Shown one piece after another: positions 45,601-53,751 of a DNA stretch of 64,000 nt (positions are counted from its first letter, which is position 1; each line of letters opens with the position of its first letter). The notes beneath the pieces are model-generated. The model was not told the DNA's origin. It did no database searches and was given only the letters and a program-made list of their open reading frames with translations. This DNA is from an uncultured Acetatifactor sp. (GTDB lineage: Bacteria; Bacillota; Clostridia; Lachnospirales; Lachnospiraceae). The DNA is taken from the NCBI GenBank assembly GCA_910578215.1, contig CAJTPH010000018.1, positions 1 to 64,000 of the forward strand, in the 5' to 3' direction. A program made the position numbers and the translations under genes.

Positions 45601-47040
45601 ATGTATTGGATTATGTCGGTGGTATTGGGGAGCTTTGCGGCGCTGTATTTGCTGGCACAAAAGGAACAGCCGCCCGAGGAAGCGGGTCTGCTGCTAAGAC
45701 CGTTTTACAGGATTGCTGTCTGGCTCTATAAGCAAATCAGTACCCGTTTTCCACGGCTGTTCGGTTCAAGGCAGGTGGAAACAGACCTGGCGCAGCTTCA
45801 TCCGGGAGAGGCAAGGGAGTGTCTGAAGACGGATTACTATGTAAAAAAGACGGCGCTTTCCCTTGCGGTGGTATTTTTGGGCACCCTTTTGGGCGGCGCT
45901 GTGCGTATCGCGGCGCAGTTGGAAGTCATTTTGGGAGAGGGCGGGCGGGTTCCCAGGGGCAGCCACGGAGAAGGAGCTTATGAGATTACCGTGGCTGCAG
46001 ACTATGAAGGCAGAAAAATCACCCTAAGGGTGCCGGTAAAATACCGGAAGCTGGCCCGAGAGGAGGTGGATAGGCTTTTTGACGAGCTTTCGGAAAAACT
46101 GCCGGGCCTGATTTTGGGAGATAATGAAAGTCCGGAGGCGGTAACCGGAAATTTGAAGCTGGAAAGGCACTATGAAGGCTATCCGGTTTCCGTTGACTGG
46201 AACAGCAGCGACCTGCGCGTGATAAGCACGGAGGGGGAAGTATATCCGGGAAGCGAGCCGCAGCAGGTGACGCTCTCGGCAAGGCTTACCTATGAGGAAT
46301 ACAGCAGGGAGAACAATATCTCGGTTACAGTAACGCCGCCCAGGCTCAGCGCAGAGGAGAAATTGTACAGGGAGCTGGAGCAAGTGGTGCTGCAGGCGGA
46401 AGAAAAAAGCCGTGAAAAGGACAGCTTTTATCTGCCGGAGGAATTTAGAGGACAGCCCTTGGGATGGCGGCAGGTGATAGAGGACAACGGCATTGCTCTT
46501 TGGGCGGGGGCGGTTGCCGCCGCGGCAGCGGTGTATATGTTTTCCGACAGGGACCTGCATGAGCGGCTGGAAAAGCGAAGGAGGACCATGAGGCGCGAGT
46601 ATCCCGAGCTGGTCCATAAGCTGGTGCTGTTTGTGGGAGCGGGAATGACCGTTCGGGGCGCTTTTCAGAGGATGGCGGGAGATTATACGGCGAAGCGGAA
46701 GGAGGGAGGAGTGCACTCGCCGATATATGAGGAATTGCTGTATACCTGCAGAGAGCTGCATGCCGGTACATCGGAGGGAGCCGCTTATGAGCATTTTGGA
46801 AGGCGGACAGGGCTGCAGGAGTATATTCGGCTCAGTACGCTCCTGACACAGAATTTAAAGCGGGGAAACAGTATGCTTCTGGACAGGCTGAGAGAGGAGG
46901 CGGACAGGGCGGCGCAGGAGCGCCTGCAGCAAAGTAAAAAGCTTGGAGAGGAGGCAGGCACGAAGCTGCTTATACCTATGGTGATGATGCTTGCGGTGAT
47001 TATGGTGATAATCATGATTCCGGCTTTTTCAGGCATGTAG
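45601..47040 (+). CDS. tadC: TadC platform protein with an inserted Ig-like extracytoplasmic domain
   Basis: 479 residues, far longer than typical TadC (about 300). ATG 45601 lies 7 nt after GAGAGG; ATG 45595 is too close. One helix at the N-terminus and one near 85-105 are followed by about 195 extra residues. This region has a bacterial Ig-like signature (SVDWNSSDLRVISTEGEVYPG, quoted in part: VDWNSSDLRVIS). It is bounded by a helix (IALWAGAVAAAAAVYMF) and then a normal T2SSF domain (LVHKLVLFVGAGMTVRGAF) with C-terminal helices. The insert probably faces outside, where it could bind pilin or cell wall. Confidence 0.83.
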   Translation: MYWIMSVVLGSFAALYLLAQKEQPPEEAGLLLRPFYRIAVWLYKQISTRFPRLFGSRQVETDLAQLHPGEARECLKTDYYVKKTALSLAVVFLGTLLGGAVRIAAQLEVILGEGGRVPRGSHGEGAYEITVAADYEGRKITLRVPVKYRKLAREEVDRLFDELSEKLPGLILGDNESPEAVTGNLKLERHYEGYPVSVDWNSSDLRVISTEGEVYPGSEPQQVTLSARLTYEEYSRENNISVTVTPPRLSAEEKLYRELEQVVLQAEEKSREKDSFYLPEEFRGQPLGWRQVIEDNGIALWAGAVAAAAAVYMFSDRDLHERLEKRRRTMRREYPELVHKLVLFVGAGMTVRGAFQRMAGDYTAKRKEGGVHSPIYEELLYTCRELHAGTSEGAAYEHFGRRTGLQEYIRLSTLLTQNLKRGNSMLLDRLREEADRAAQERLQQSKKLGEEAGTKLLIPMVMMLAVIMVIIMIPAFSGM

Positions 47041-47266
47041 GGGATATAGGGGATAACCGGCGGATTTTGGACAGGTCCGGTACGGAAATCAAGAAGAACC
47101 TTGCCGGGGATTTTAAGTAAGCCTGCAAGCCTGAAGCTTTTTACGGAGCAGGGCATCCTGCGGAGTAAAGAAGGTTGTAAGGACACATGGACGGTCGTAG
47201 TAAAGCAAAGACAAAATAAGGGCGGGCAAAGGCGGCATAAAGCATTTAACCGCCCTGGTATGAAGG

Positions 47267-47290
47267 CGCGCCATGGGGCGCGGGAAGGAG
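47267..47290 (+). promoter_or_regulatory. Hairpin abutting the flp pilin ribosome site
   Basis: CGCGCC (47267-47272), ATGG loop, GGCGCG (47277-47282), then GAAGGAG (47284-47290). Sequence differs from the flagellin hairpins but the placing is the same. Confidence 0.5.
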
Positions 47291-47295
47291 CAGAT

Positions 47296-47478
47296 ATGAA
47301 AAGAGAAAATTTGAAGGGACTTAGGCAGCTTTGGACGGAGGAAGACGGAATGGGCACGGTGGAGGTAATTTTGATTATTGTGGTTCTTGTGGGGCTTGTG
47401 CTTGTTTTCAGAAAACAGCTTACGACACTGGTGAACAATCTGTTCAGCAAAATTACAAAGCAGGCGGACAGCATCTGA
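47296..47478 (+). CDS. flp: Flp-type prepilin
   Basis: 60 residues from ATG 47296, 5 nt after GAAGGAG. A charged leader ends in EEDG, followed by MGTVEVILIIVVLVGLVLVF. This is a class III signal: Gly at -1 and Glu at +5, then a hydrophobic helix. The mature subunit would be about 42 residues. The A24 peptidase at 22018 is the likely processor. It is followed by the TadG-like gene 3 bp later. Confidence 0.87.
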   Translation: MKRENLKGLRQLWTEEDGMGTVEVILIIVVLVGLVLVFRKQLTTLVNNLFSKITKQADSI

Positions 47479-47480
47479 GC

Positions 47481-48941
47481 ATGAGGGGAACGCGAAAAGA
47501 AAACGCTTATTTGACTGTGTGGCTTGCTTTATGTCTCACATTGATCCTGTCGCTGTTTCTGGTGCTGATAGACGGGGCGCGGAGAAACGGCGGCAGGCTG
47601 GAGACCGAGTGTGTAACGGACATTGGACTGCAGAGCATTCTGGCGGAATATCATCGGGAGCTGGTGAAACAGTATAATATTTTTGCCATTGATGCTTCCT
47701 ACGGCACGGCAGTGTGCAGCAAGGGGAATACAGAAGATCATTTGAAGGCTTATCTGGAAAAAAATCTGTCTGTGGAGGATATTTTTCTGTCACAATTTTT
47801 GTACCGGGATTTTTTCGGGCTTGAGCTGAGAAAGGCGGAGCTGCCGGAGGTTTTGCTTTTGACGGACGAAAAGGGCGCCGTCTTTCGTGAAAGGGCGGTG
47901 TGTGCGCTTGGGAATGATGTGGGGCTGGGACTTTTAAAGGACATTCAGGAGTGGATGCAGGTAATAGAAGTCAACGGACTGGACAACGGGGATACGGAAA
48001 AGGAAAAGCATGATCTGGATGCGGAGGTTGAAAGCTATAACGGTACATACATAGAGGAGCAGAAGGATGTGTGGGTCCCTTTCCATGTGGATAATCCTAC
48101 CGCGGCGCTGGAAGAAAAGAGACGTCTGGGCATTTTGAAGCTGGTGACAGAGGGTGAGGAGCAGCTGTCCCAAAGGGCGCTTGCATCAGAGCAGCTGATT
48201 ATGAAACGAATGCAGCAGGGCACGTTTAATCAGGGAAACATGAAACTGGCAGAGCAGTCCGGTCTGGAAGAAATGGCAGAGAGATTTCTTTTTCAGGAAT
48301 ATCTTCTGAAATATATGGGGCGGTATGGCTGCGAGCAGGAGGAAGATGTTCTGAAATATCAGGTTGAATATCTTGTTTCGGGAAAGAACAGCGACATTGA
48401 GAATCTCCGGAGCGTGGCAGGGCGTCTCTGCGCTGTCCGGGAGGCAGCAAATGCGCTGTACCTCCTTTCAAATAACGAAAAGCGTATGGAGGCGCAGCTG
48501 ATTGCCGAGGTTGCCAGCGCTCTGCTCTGGATGCCGGAGCTGGCGCCGGTTTTGGAGGCGGTAATTCTCTTGGGCTGGGCATTTGCCGAGAGTGTGTATG
48601 ATGTGAAATCGCTTTTAAACGGAGGAAGGATTCCCCTGCTGAAAAATGACGAAAGCTGGCACTATAGCCTTTCCTCCGCGCTGTGGGGAGAGCTTCAGGA
48701 GGAAACCAGGGAAGGAAGCGGTATGAGCTACGCCGATTATTTGAGGATTTTTATGATGCTTACAGATTTGGATACATTGACGGCACGCGCCATGAATATG
48801 GTGGAGGCGGATATCAGACACACGCCGGGAAACGCCGTATTTCGGCTGGATGGCTGTATTGTTCAGGCGGAGGCGGATATTCAGATTGACAGCGCGTATG
48901 GGTATTACTATTCAATAAAAAGGCATGCGGGGTATGATTAG
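47481..48941 (+). CDS. TadG-like (DUF5702-type) pilus protein
   Basis: 486 residues. A short basic N-terminus and one membrane helix (LTVWLALCLTLILSLFLVLI) are followed by a long extracytoplasmic domain rich in helices. Length and position after flp fit the DUF5702 proteins of Lachnospiraceae Tad loci, which take the place of TadG. The start follows the flp stop by 2 bp, with a weak ribosome site, so translation is probably coupled. Confidence 0.75.
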   Translation: MRGTRKENAYLTVWLALCLTLILSLFLVLIDGARRNGGRLETECVTDIGLQSILAEYHRELVKQYNIFAIDASYGTAVCSKGNTEDHLKAYLEKNLSVEDIFLSQFLYRDFFGLELRKAELPEVLLLTDEKGAVFRERAVCALGNDVGLGLLKDIQEWMQVIEVNGLDNGDTEKEKHDLDAEVESYNGTYIEEQKDVWVPFHVDNPTAALEEKRRLGILKLVTEGEEQLSQRALASEQLIMKRMQQGTFNQGNMKLAEQSGLEEMAERFLFQEYLLKYMGRYGCEQEEDVLKYQVEYLVSGKNSDIENLRSVAGRLCAVREAANALYLLSNNEKRMEAQLIAEVASALLWMPELAPVLEAVILLGWAFAESVYDVKSLLNGGRIPLLKNDESWHYSLSSALWGELQEETREGSGMSYADYLRIFMMLTDLDTLTARAMNMVEADIRHTPGNAVFRLDGCIVQAEADIQIDSAYGYYYSIKRHAGYD

Positions 48942-49030
48942 AATATATAAGAAAGCCTGCGTCTGAGCCTGCAAGAAAGCTTATATCAGAGTCTGTGCCG
49001 AAGCACGCGGCGAAAGTGAGGTGAACAGCG

Positions 49031-50131
49031 ATGGCATTTCTGCAATGCCGCAGGAAGAATATGAAACTGTCAACTAATTTCAAGAAACCTTCTCCGACAT
49101 ACCATACAAATAAACTCGTTTCGGATTCTGCCCGGAATCCGGACATCCATTCTTCTGGCACTGCAAAGATGCCATCGCTGTTTGTCTCACTTTTTAAGGA
49201 GCTGAATGCGGGAATGACCGTGGAAGCATCCATCGTACTTCCGTTGTTTCTCTTTTTCTTTATGAATCTTGCAAGCTCTATTGAAATGATTCGGCTTCAT
49301 GGCAACCTGCAGCTGGCGCTTTGGAAAACGGGAAGCGAGCTTGCCGTGTACGGATATGCCCTGAACGCTGGAGTGATGCCTGATGAGGAACAGACTAAAG
49401 GGGCACAGACCGGCATGGAGCTGACGGAGGCTGCGCAGCCCGGCGGAGAGGGGCATGAGTGGGAGGACAGCGGCGGTGCACAGCCTCAGGGAGATCAGGA
49501 GGACAGCTGGTGGAAAAGGCTGTCGGGAGCTATTTTCTCGGCTGTCTTTGTAAAGGGGCAGCTTGTGCAGCTTCTGGGTGAGGACTATTTGGATGCTTCG
49601 CCGCTTAGAAGCGGGACGGACAGCCTGATGCTATGGGAGAGCGAGGTTTTTGGCACGGGAGATACAATAGACCTAGTGGTTACATATTCCGTGGCGCCGT
49701 GGACTGAGACAATTGGCTTTTTGTCGTTTCGCATGGCAAACCGCTACTATGGGCATATATGGAACGGATATGCTGTTTCGGGGCAGGCGCAGACAGGTGT
49801 GACAGTTTATATTGCGGAAAACGGGCAGGTTTATCATTCGGACAGAAGCTGTACGCATCTGCGGCTTTCCATACAAAAGATCAGGGCTGAAAATCTGGAT
49901 AGCGTAAGAAACAATTACGGTAAAAGATACGGTGCCTGTGAAAGATGTGTCCGCGGCAGGAAGGTCGAAATAATTTACATAACCGGAGAGGGCGACAAAT
50001 ATCATTATAATAGGGATTGTCCAGGGCTGAAGAGAACGGTTTCCCCCATGCTGAAGTCGGATGCGGAGAAACGTTATCGCCCATGCAGCCGCTGCGGCAC
50101 GGAAAAGAAAAATTCCATGGGAGAAAATTGA
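49031..50131 (+). CDS. TadE-like protein with C-terminal twin Cys motifs
   Basis: 366 residues. The pilin-like segment starts late (about residue 60): AGMTVEASIVLPLFLFFFMN, a TadE signature with Glu at +5 of the helix. The first 58 residues are basic and unlike a normal leader. The C-terminal 120 residues hold two copies of a Cys motif: YHSDRSCTHLRL ... CERC and YHYNRDCPGLKR ... CSRC. This motif, found at the end of some secreted clostridial proteins, probably binds a metal. GAGGTG precedes the ATG. Processing may need one of the two A24 peptidases. Confidence 0.78.
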   Translation: MAFLQCRRKNMKLSTNFKKPSPTYHTNKLVSDSARNPDIHSSGTAKMPSLFVSLFKELNAGMTVEASIVLPLFLFFFMNLASSIEMIRLHGNLQLALWKTGSELAVYGYALNAGVMPDEEQTKGAQTGMELTEAAQPGGEGHEWEDSGGAQPQGDQEDSWWKRLSGAIFSAVFVKGQLVQLLGEDYLDASPLRSGTDSLMLWESEVFGTGDTIDLVVTYSVAPWTETIGFLSFRMANRYYGHIWNGYAVSGQAQTGVTVYIAENGQVYHSDRSCTHLRLSIQKIRAENLDSVRNNYGKRYGACERCVRGRKVEIIYITGEGDKYHYNRDCPGLKRTVSPMLKSDAEKRYRPCSRCGTEKKNSMGEN

Positions 50132-50162
50132 AAAAATACAGCTTTATATCTGGAGGATTAAT

Positions 50163-50591
50163 GTGGCAGAGACAGTATTGACGGCATTTTGGCTTCTCAC
50201 AGCCAGTATTATGGATATCCGCACCCGCAGGCTTCCTGCCTGGATGCTGGCGCTGGGCGGAGCTGCCGCCGTTATGGCGGCGGTGTGCAGATGCGGCTTT
50301 ACAACGGCAGAGTATTTGGAAATTATAAAAGGGTGTATTCCGGGGGCTTTTCTGTTATTTATGGCGGCAGTCACGGGCAAGGCGGGTATGGCAGACGGCA
50401 TAGCATTGATTTTTCTGGGAATCTGCTTGGGGGGTAAAACTTGTCTGGCAGTTTTTATGCTGAGCTTACTGATAATTTCACTGTTTTCGGGAATTCTGCT
50501 GGCGCTCCGCCGTGTCGGTCCCGGCACAAGGCTTCCCTATCTACCCTTTCTTTCCGCGGCGTGGCTGCTGGGGCAGGCAGTCCTATTTTAA
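50163..50591 (+). CDS. Second A24-type prepilin peptidase, variant active site
   Basis: 142 residues from GTG 50163, 6 nt after GGAGG. Four or so membrane helices. The first Asp is in ASIMDIRTRRLP. The second active-site motif reads GKAGMADGIAL, so GxGD is replaced by GMAD, keeping Asp but not the conserved Gly. It may be inactive or act on another substrate such as the TadE-like proteins beside it. It overlaps nothing but follows the TadE-like gene by 31 bp. Confidence 0.72.
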   Translation: MAETVLTAFWLLTASIMDIRTRRLPAWMLALGGAAAVMAAVCRCGFTTAEYLEIIKGCIPGAFLLFMAAVTGKAGMADGIALIFLGICLGGKTCLAVFMLSLLIISLFSGILLALRRVGPGTRLPYLPFLSAAWLLGQAVLF

Positions 50592-50617
50592 AAGACGGAC
50601 CTGTTATCTAAATCAAA

Positions 50618-50698
50618 AACCCCGCAGCAAGCTGACGGGTTATCGATTTTGCAACGCAGCAAAGAGCAATGCGTCCAGAGGACGCTATGGTATTTGCT
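50618..50698. repeat. Two hairpins in a non-coding gap of the Tad locus
   Basis: First: AACCCCGCAG and CTGACGGGTT with a small internal loop (50618-50641). Second: AGCAAA (50658) pairs with TTTGCT (50693-50698), enclosing the perfect hairpin GCGTCC-AGA-GGACGC (50671-50685). The surrounding 260 bp has no credible gene. It looks like a dispersed intergenic repeat or structured RNA. Confidence 0.6.
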
Positions 50699-50851
50699 CC
50701 TCGGGACATTCGTCAAACGGTTGCTGTCGCATCCGCCTGGTTCATTGCCCGCAGGAATAAAGGGTCTTTAGAAGCTGTTAGAAATACAGATAAGGGTAAA
50801 AACGGCTATTTTACAGGGAAGCAGTGTTTCAGAAGACATTTGGAGGAATAA

Positions 50852-51430
50852 ATGAGAAAGTACATACGAAATGACAGCATAAACAAAAACAACAGCTGTA
50901 CGGATACCCATACGGAAAGCAGCGAAGGAAACGATACGGAAAAACGCATGGCAGGCGTTATACAGGAGGCAAATGGTTATTTTACAGTAGAAGCCGCAAT
51001 GGTTTTTCCTGTGGCTCTGGGGACAGTGCTTTTTATAGTGTACATGCTGATATTTCAGTATGACAGATGCCTGTTGGAGCAGGATATGGGTGCGCTCGCG
51101 CTGTGGGGGAGCCGGGTAAGGGCGGAAAGCTCGGCGGAATTGCGGAGCTTGATTCAAAAACAGACAAACGAGATATACAAGGATAAATATGCGGTGTGGA
51201 AAATGCTGGTCCTGGATGTTAAGCTGGAGCACAATCGTTTTACGGCAACGGGAAAGGGGCAGCTTGCATTTCCGGTACCCGGTATGAATTTTTGGAATAG
51301 AGAGAATGTCTGGACGGCGGAGGCAGAGTATCGATTTTGGAGAATTTTGCCGACAGATTTTGTCAGGCTGTGCAATAGGGTAAAGACATGGTGGGAAACG
51401 GAGGATGAGATAGAAGATGCAGAAGGATGA
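50852..51430 (+). CDS. TadE-like minor pilin
   Basis: 192 residues, ATG after GGAGG. A hydrophilic leader of about 40 residues ends in ANGYFTVEAAMVFPVALG, a TadE-type segment with the Glu at +5 and one membrane helix. The rest is extracytoplasmic, ending near the membrane. It overlaps the FHA gene by 14 bp. Confidence 0.8.
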   Translation: MRKYIRNDSINKNNSCTDTHTESSEGNDTEKRMAGVIQEANGYFTVEAAMVFPVALGTVLFIVYMLIFQYDRCLLEQDMGALALWGSRVRAESSAELRSLIQKQTNEIYKDKYAVWKMLVLDVKLEHNRFTATGKGQLAFPVPGMNFWNRENVWTAEAEYRFWRILPTDFVRLCNRVKTWWETEDEIEDAEG

Positions 51431-52925
51431 GGTTGATAATCTGTTGAAGACGGAGTATGTCAGAAATTTAAACTGTAATTATGAAAGACTCTTGCTGGAT
51501 AAAAAGCCGGAAGAAAGAAGGTATCAATACTGCATTCTGAACAGGGGAGGAATCAAAGGGCTTCTGCCTTGCAGCCTGCGCTATATAAATGGAGTGGCAT
51601 ATCTGTATTATGACATTTCATCAAAGCAGAATGTGGCGCAGTTGTACGGAAATAAATGTGTTTCCAGAGCTTGGGTAGCGGACTTTTTGTGGAGTATGCG
51701 GCAGATCGGACAGGAGCTGGAGCGTTTTCTTCTGGACAGCAAAAACATCATCTGGCGGCCGGAGCAGATTTTTCAGGATTTGGAAAGCAAGGTGTTTTCT
51801 TTTTTATATGTGCCGTATTTTGAAGGGGATTCAGGCTATCTGAAGTTGATGGAATTTTTAATAGACCATATCGATTATGAGGACGAGGTATTGGTGGAAT
51901 GTGTCTACGGCATGTATGAACAGCTGGAGCGCAACGGAGAAATTTATCTACAGGCTCAGATATATGAGGACGCAAAGCGTCTTGAAGCACAGGAAGCGCA
52001 GATACAAACCATGGATGAACAGGAAGCCATGGCAGTGAACCCGCATGAGGCTGAATATGGAGGAATGGACATATCAGGGAGAAACAGAAGGGCGAGAGCG
52101 GCAGAAAGAGAGCGTACAATCGAGGAGCTTGGCAGGGCAGGAGAAGCAGGAAGGAGGCCGGCAATCCAGGAGTCCGTCAGACTGGGAGAAGCAGGAAGGG
52201 GACCGGGAGCCGAGGAGGCTGGCAGAATGAGAGCGGCAGGAAGGGGGAACACAATTCAGGAGTCAGGCAAGACGAAAGTGTCGGGAAGGGGACCGGCAAT
52301 CCGGGAGTCCGTCAAGACGAACGCGGCAGGAAAGGAGTCAGCAGCCGAGGAGTCCGCCAGAATAAAGGCGGGAGGGCAAGAGATCGTCACAGAGAGGGTG
52401 AACAGGGAGAGCGCTTCAGGAAAGCCGACAGAGAGAGAGGAGACGGAAAAAGTCGAAAAGAGAGGCATTCGCGGTATTTTTGAAGGAAAAAAGAAACGCG
52501 GCAGAGAATTTAGAGAAGATTACAGGCAGTCGATGCAGCGGGAGATGGCCGGTTATGCCGTGGCGGAGGATATACAATTTGAGGAGGAACCGTTTGGACG
52601 GACAATTTTTATTGAGGAGAAACAGGAGGACGCAAGGATTCCTCACAGATTATTTACAGCGGAGGGCAGACTTTTGGCAACCTTGGATAAGCCGGTTTTT
52701 TCTATCGGCAAGAAAAAAGAGGAAGCCGATTTAGTGTTGGACAGCTCGTCGGTAAGCAGGATTCATGCCCGCATTGTACGGGAAAAAGCAGAGGCGTATC
52801 TGGAGGATTTGAATTCTACAAACGGAACCTTTAAAAATGGTTTGCGTTTGCAGCCTTATGAAAAAAGAAAGCTCGAGGAAGGGGATGAGATCAAATTCGG
52901 CTCCGTTATATTAATTTTTCGATAG
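51417..52925 (+). CDS. DUF6382-FHA protein
   Basis: 502 residues. The first 195 fit the DUF6382 family (YCILNRGGIKGLLPCSLRY). A repeat region (about 215-330) has a 15-residue period (GRGPAIQESVR-type units, about five copies), rich in Arg, Glu and Gly. The C-terminal 90 residues form an FHA domain that binds phosphothreonine: SIGKKKEEADLVLDSSSVS, RIHARI and NSTNGTFKNG are the ligand-binding residues. It implies Ser/Thr-kinase control of the Tad machine. No kinase lies in the window. It is the last gene of the Tad operon. Confidence 0.83.
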   Translation: MQKDEVDNLLKTEYVRNLNCNYERLLLDKKPEERRYQYCILNRGGIKGLLPCSLRYINGVAYLYYDISSKQNVAQLYGNKCVSRAWVADFLWSMRQIGQELERFLLDSKNIIWRPEQIFQDLESKVFSFLYVPYFEGDSGYLKLMEFLIDHIDYEDEVLVECVYGMYEQLERNGEIYLQAQIYEDAKRLEAQEAQIQTMDEQEAMAVNPHEAEYGGMDISGRNRRARAAERERTIEELGRAGEAGRRPAIQESVRLGEAGRGPGAEEAGRMRAAGRGNTIQESGKTKVSGRGPAIRESVKTNAAGKESAAEESARIKAGGQEIVTERVNRESASGKPTEREETEKVEKRGIRGIFEGKKKRGREFREDYRQSMQREMAGYAVAEDIQFEEEPFGRTIFIEEKQEDARIPHRLFTAEGRLLATLDKPVFSIGKKKEEADLVLDSSSVSRIHARIVREKAEAYLEDLNSTNGTFKNGLRLQPYEKRKLEEGDEIKFGSVILIFR

Positions 52926-53026
52926 TTCATAAAAAACTGCTTTGGGACATCAGTCAAAATTGCTCCAGGATACAGATTGAAAAGTGCATGAAATTATGTT
53001 AAACTTTCATGCAAGAGGTGAAGCCG

Positions 53027-53644
53027 ATGAAAAGGTTGAAGGCCGTTCCTGTTGTCAGCGGCGCATTGGTCGGGATTAATGTGCTGGCTTTTTTTATCTG
53101 CCATTTCAGCGATGCGTTGTACAGGGCAGGCATATTGTCTGCATATGCTGTGCTTGAAAAGGGGCAATATGGGCGTATTCTGTGGGCCATGTTCCTGCAC
53201 AGCGACATAGGCCATCTTTTTAATAACATGGTTATCCTGTTTTTCCTGGGCGCCATGATTGAGAAGGAAGTCGGGCATGTAAAATATGGCGTGCTGTATT
53301 TTCTTTCCGGGATAGGGGGAAATCTTCTGTCGCTTTTGATGAAAGAGGTTACCGGCGATATGTCCGGAAGCATTGGCGCCAGCGGCGCGGTATTTGGACT
53401 GGATGGCGTGCTTTTGGCGATGGTTTTGTTCTCAGGCAGAAAAATGGATGATGTGACGCCGGGCAGAGTGGTTTTTATGGTAATTCTTTCCCTTTACAAC
53501 GGATTTAAAGGTGAGAATATAGACAATGCGGCGCATGTTGGCGGACTGGCTATTGGCTTTGGAGCGGCAGCGGTTATGTGTATGATACAAAGGAAAATGG
53601 AACGAAAATCACATATTGACATACAACAGAATATCCCAGATTAG
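53027..53644 (+). CDS. Rhomboid family intramembrane serine protease
   Basis: 205 residues from ATG 53027, 7 nt after AGAGGTG; an upstream ATG at 53009 has no ribosome site. Six membrane helices. The catalytic Ser is in GASGAVFG and the His in NAAHVGGLAIG. HSDIGHLFNNM is the conserved loop. It cleaves membrane-bound substrates; the target is unknown. Confidence 0.92.
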   Translation: MKRLKAVPVVSGALVGINVLAFFICHFSDALYRAGILSAYAVLEKGQYGRILWAMFLHSDIGHLFNNMVILFFLGAMIEKEVGHVKYGVLYFLSGIGGNLLSLLMKEVTGDMSGSIGASGAVFGLDGVLLAMVLFSGRKMDDVTPGRVVFMVILSLYNGFKGENIDNAAHVGGLAIGFGAAAVMCMIQRKMERKSHIDIQQNIPD

Positions 53645-53751
53645 CAGACCGGTCATACGAAAACGCAGGCTACGTGAGGTGTGTCGACGGGATATCACAG
53701 TTATGGAGCAGGAGCAAATGAACCGGTGTAAAAATGTAGTGAGGTGCAGCG

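Noticed and set aside
50669..50851. 60-codon frame before the TadE-like gene
   Set aside because: It lies across hairpins, has no ribosome site, and looks like repeat DNA.
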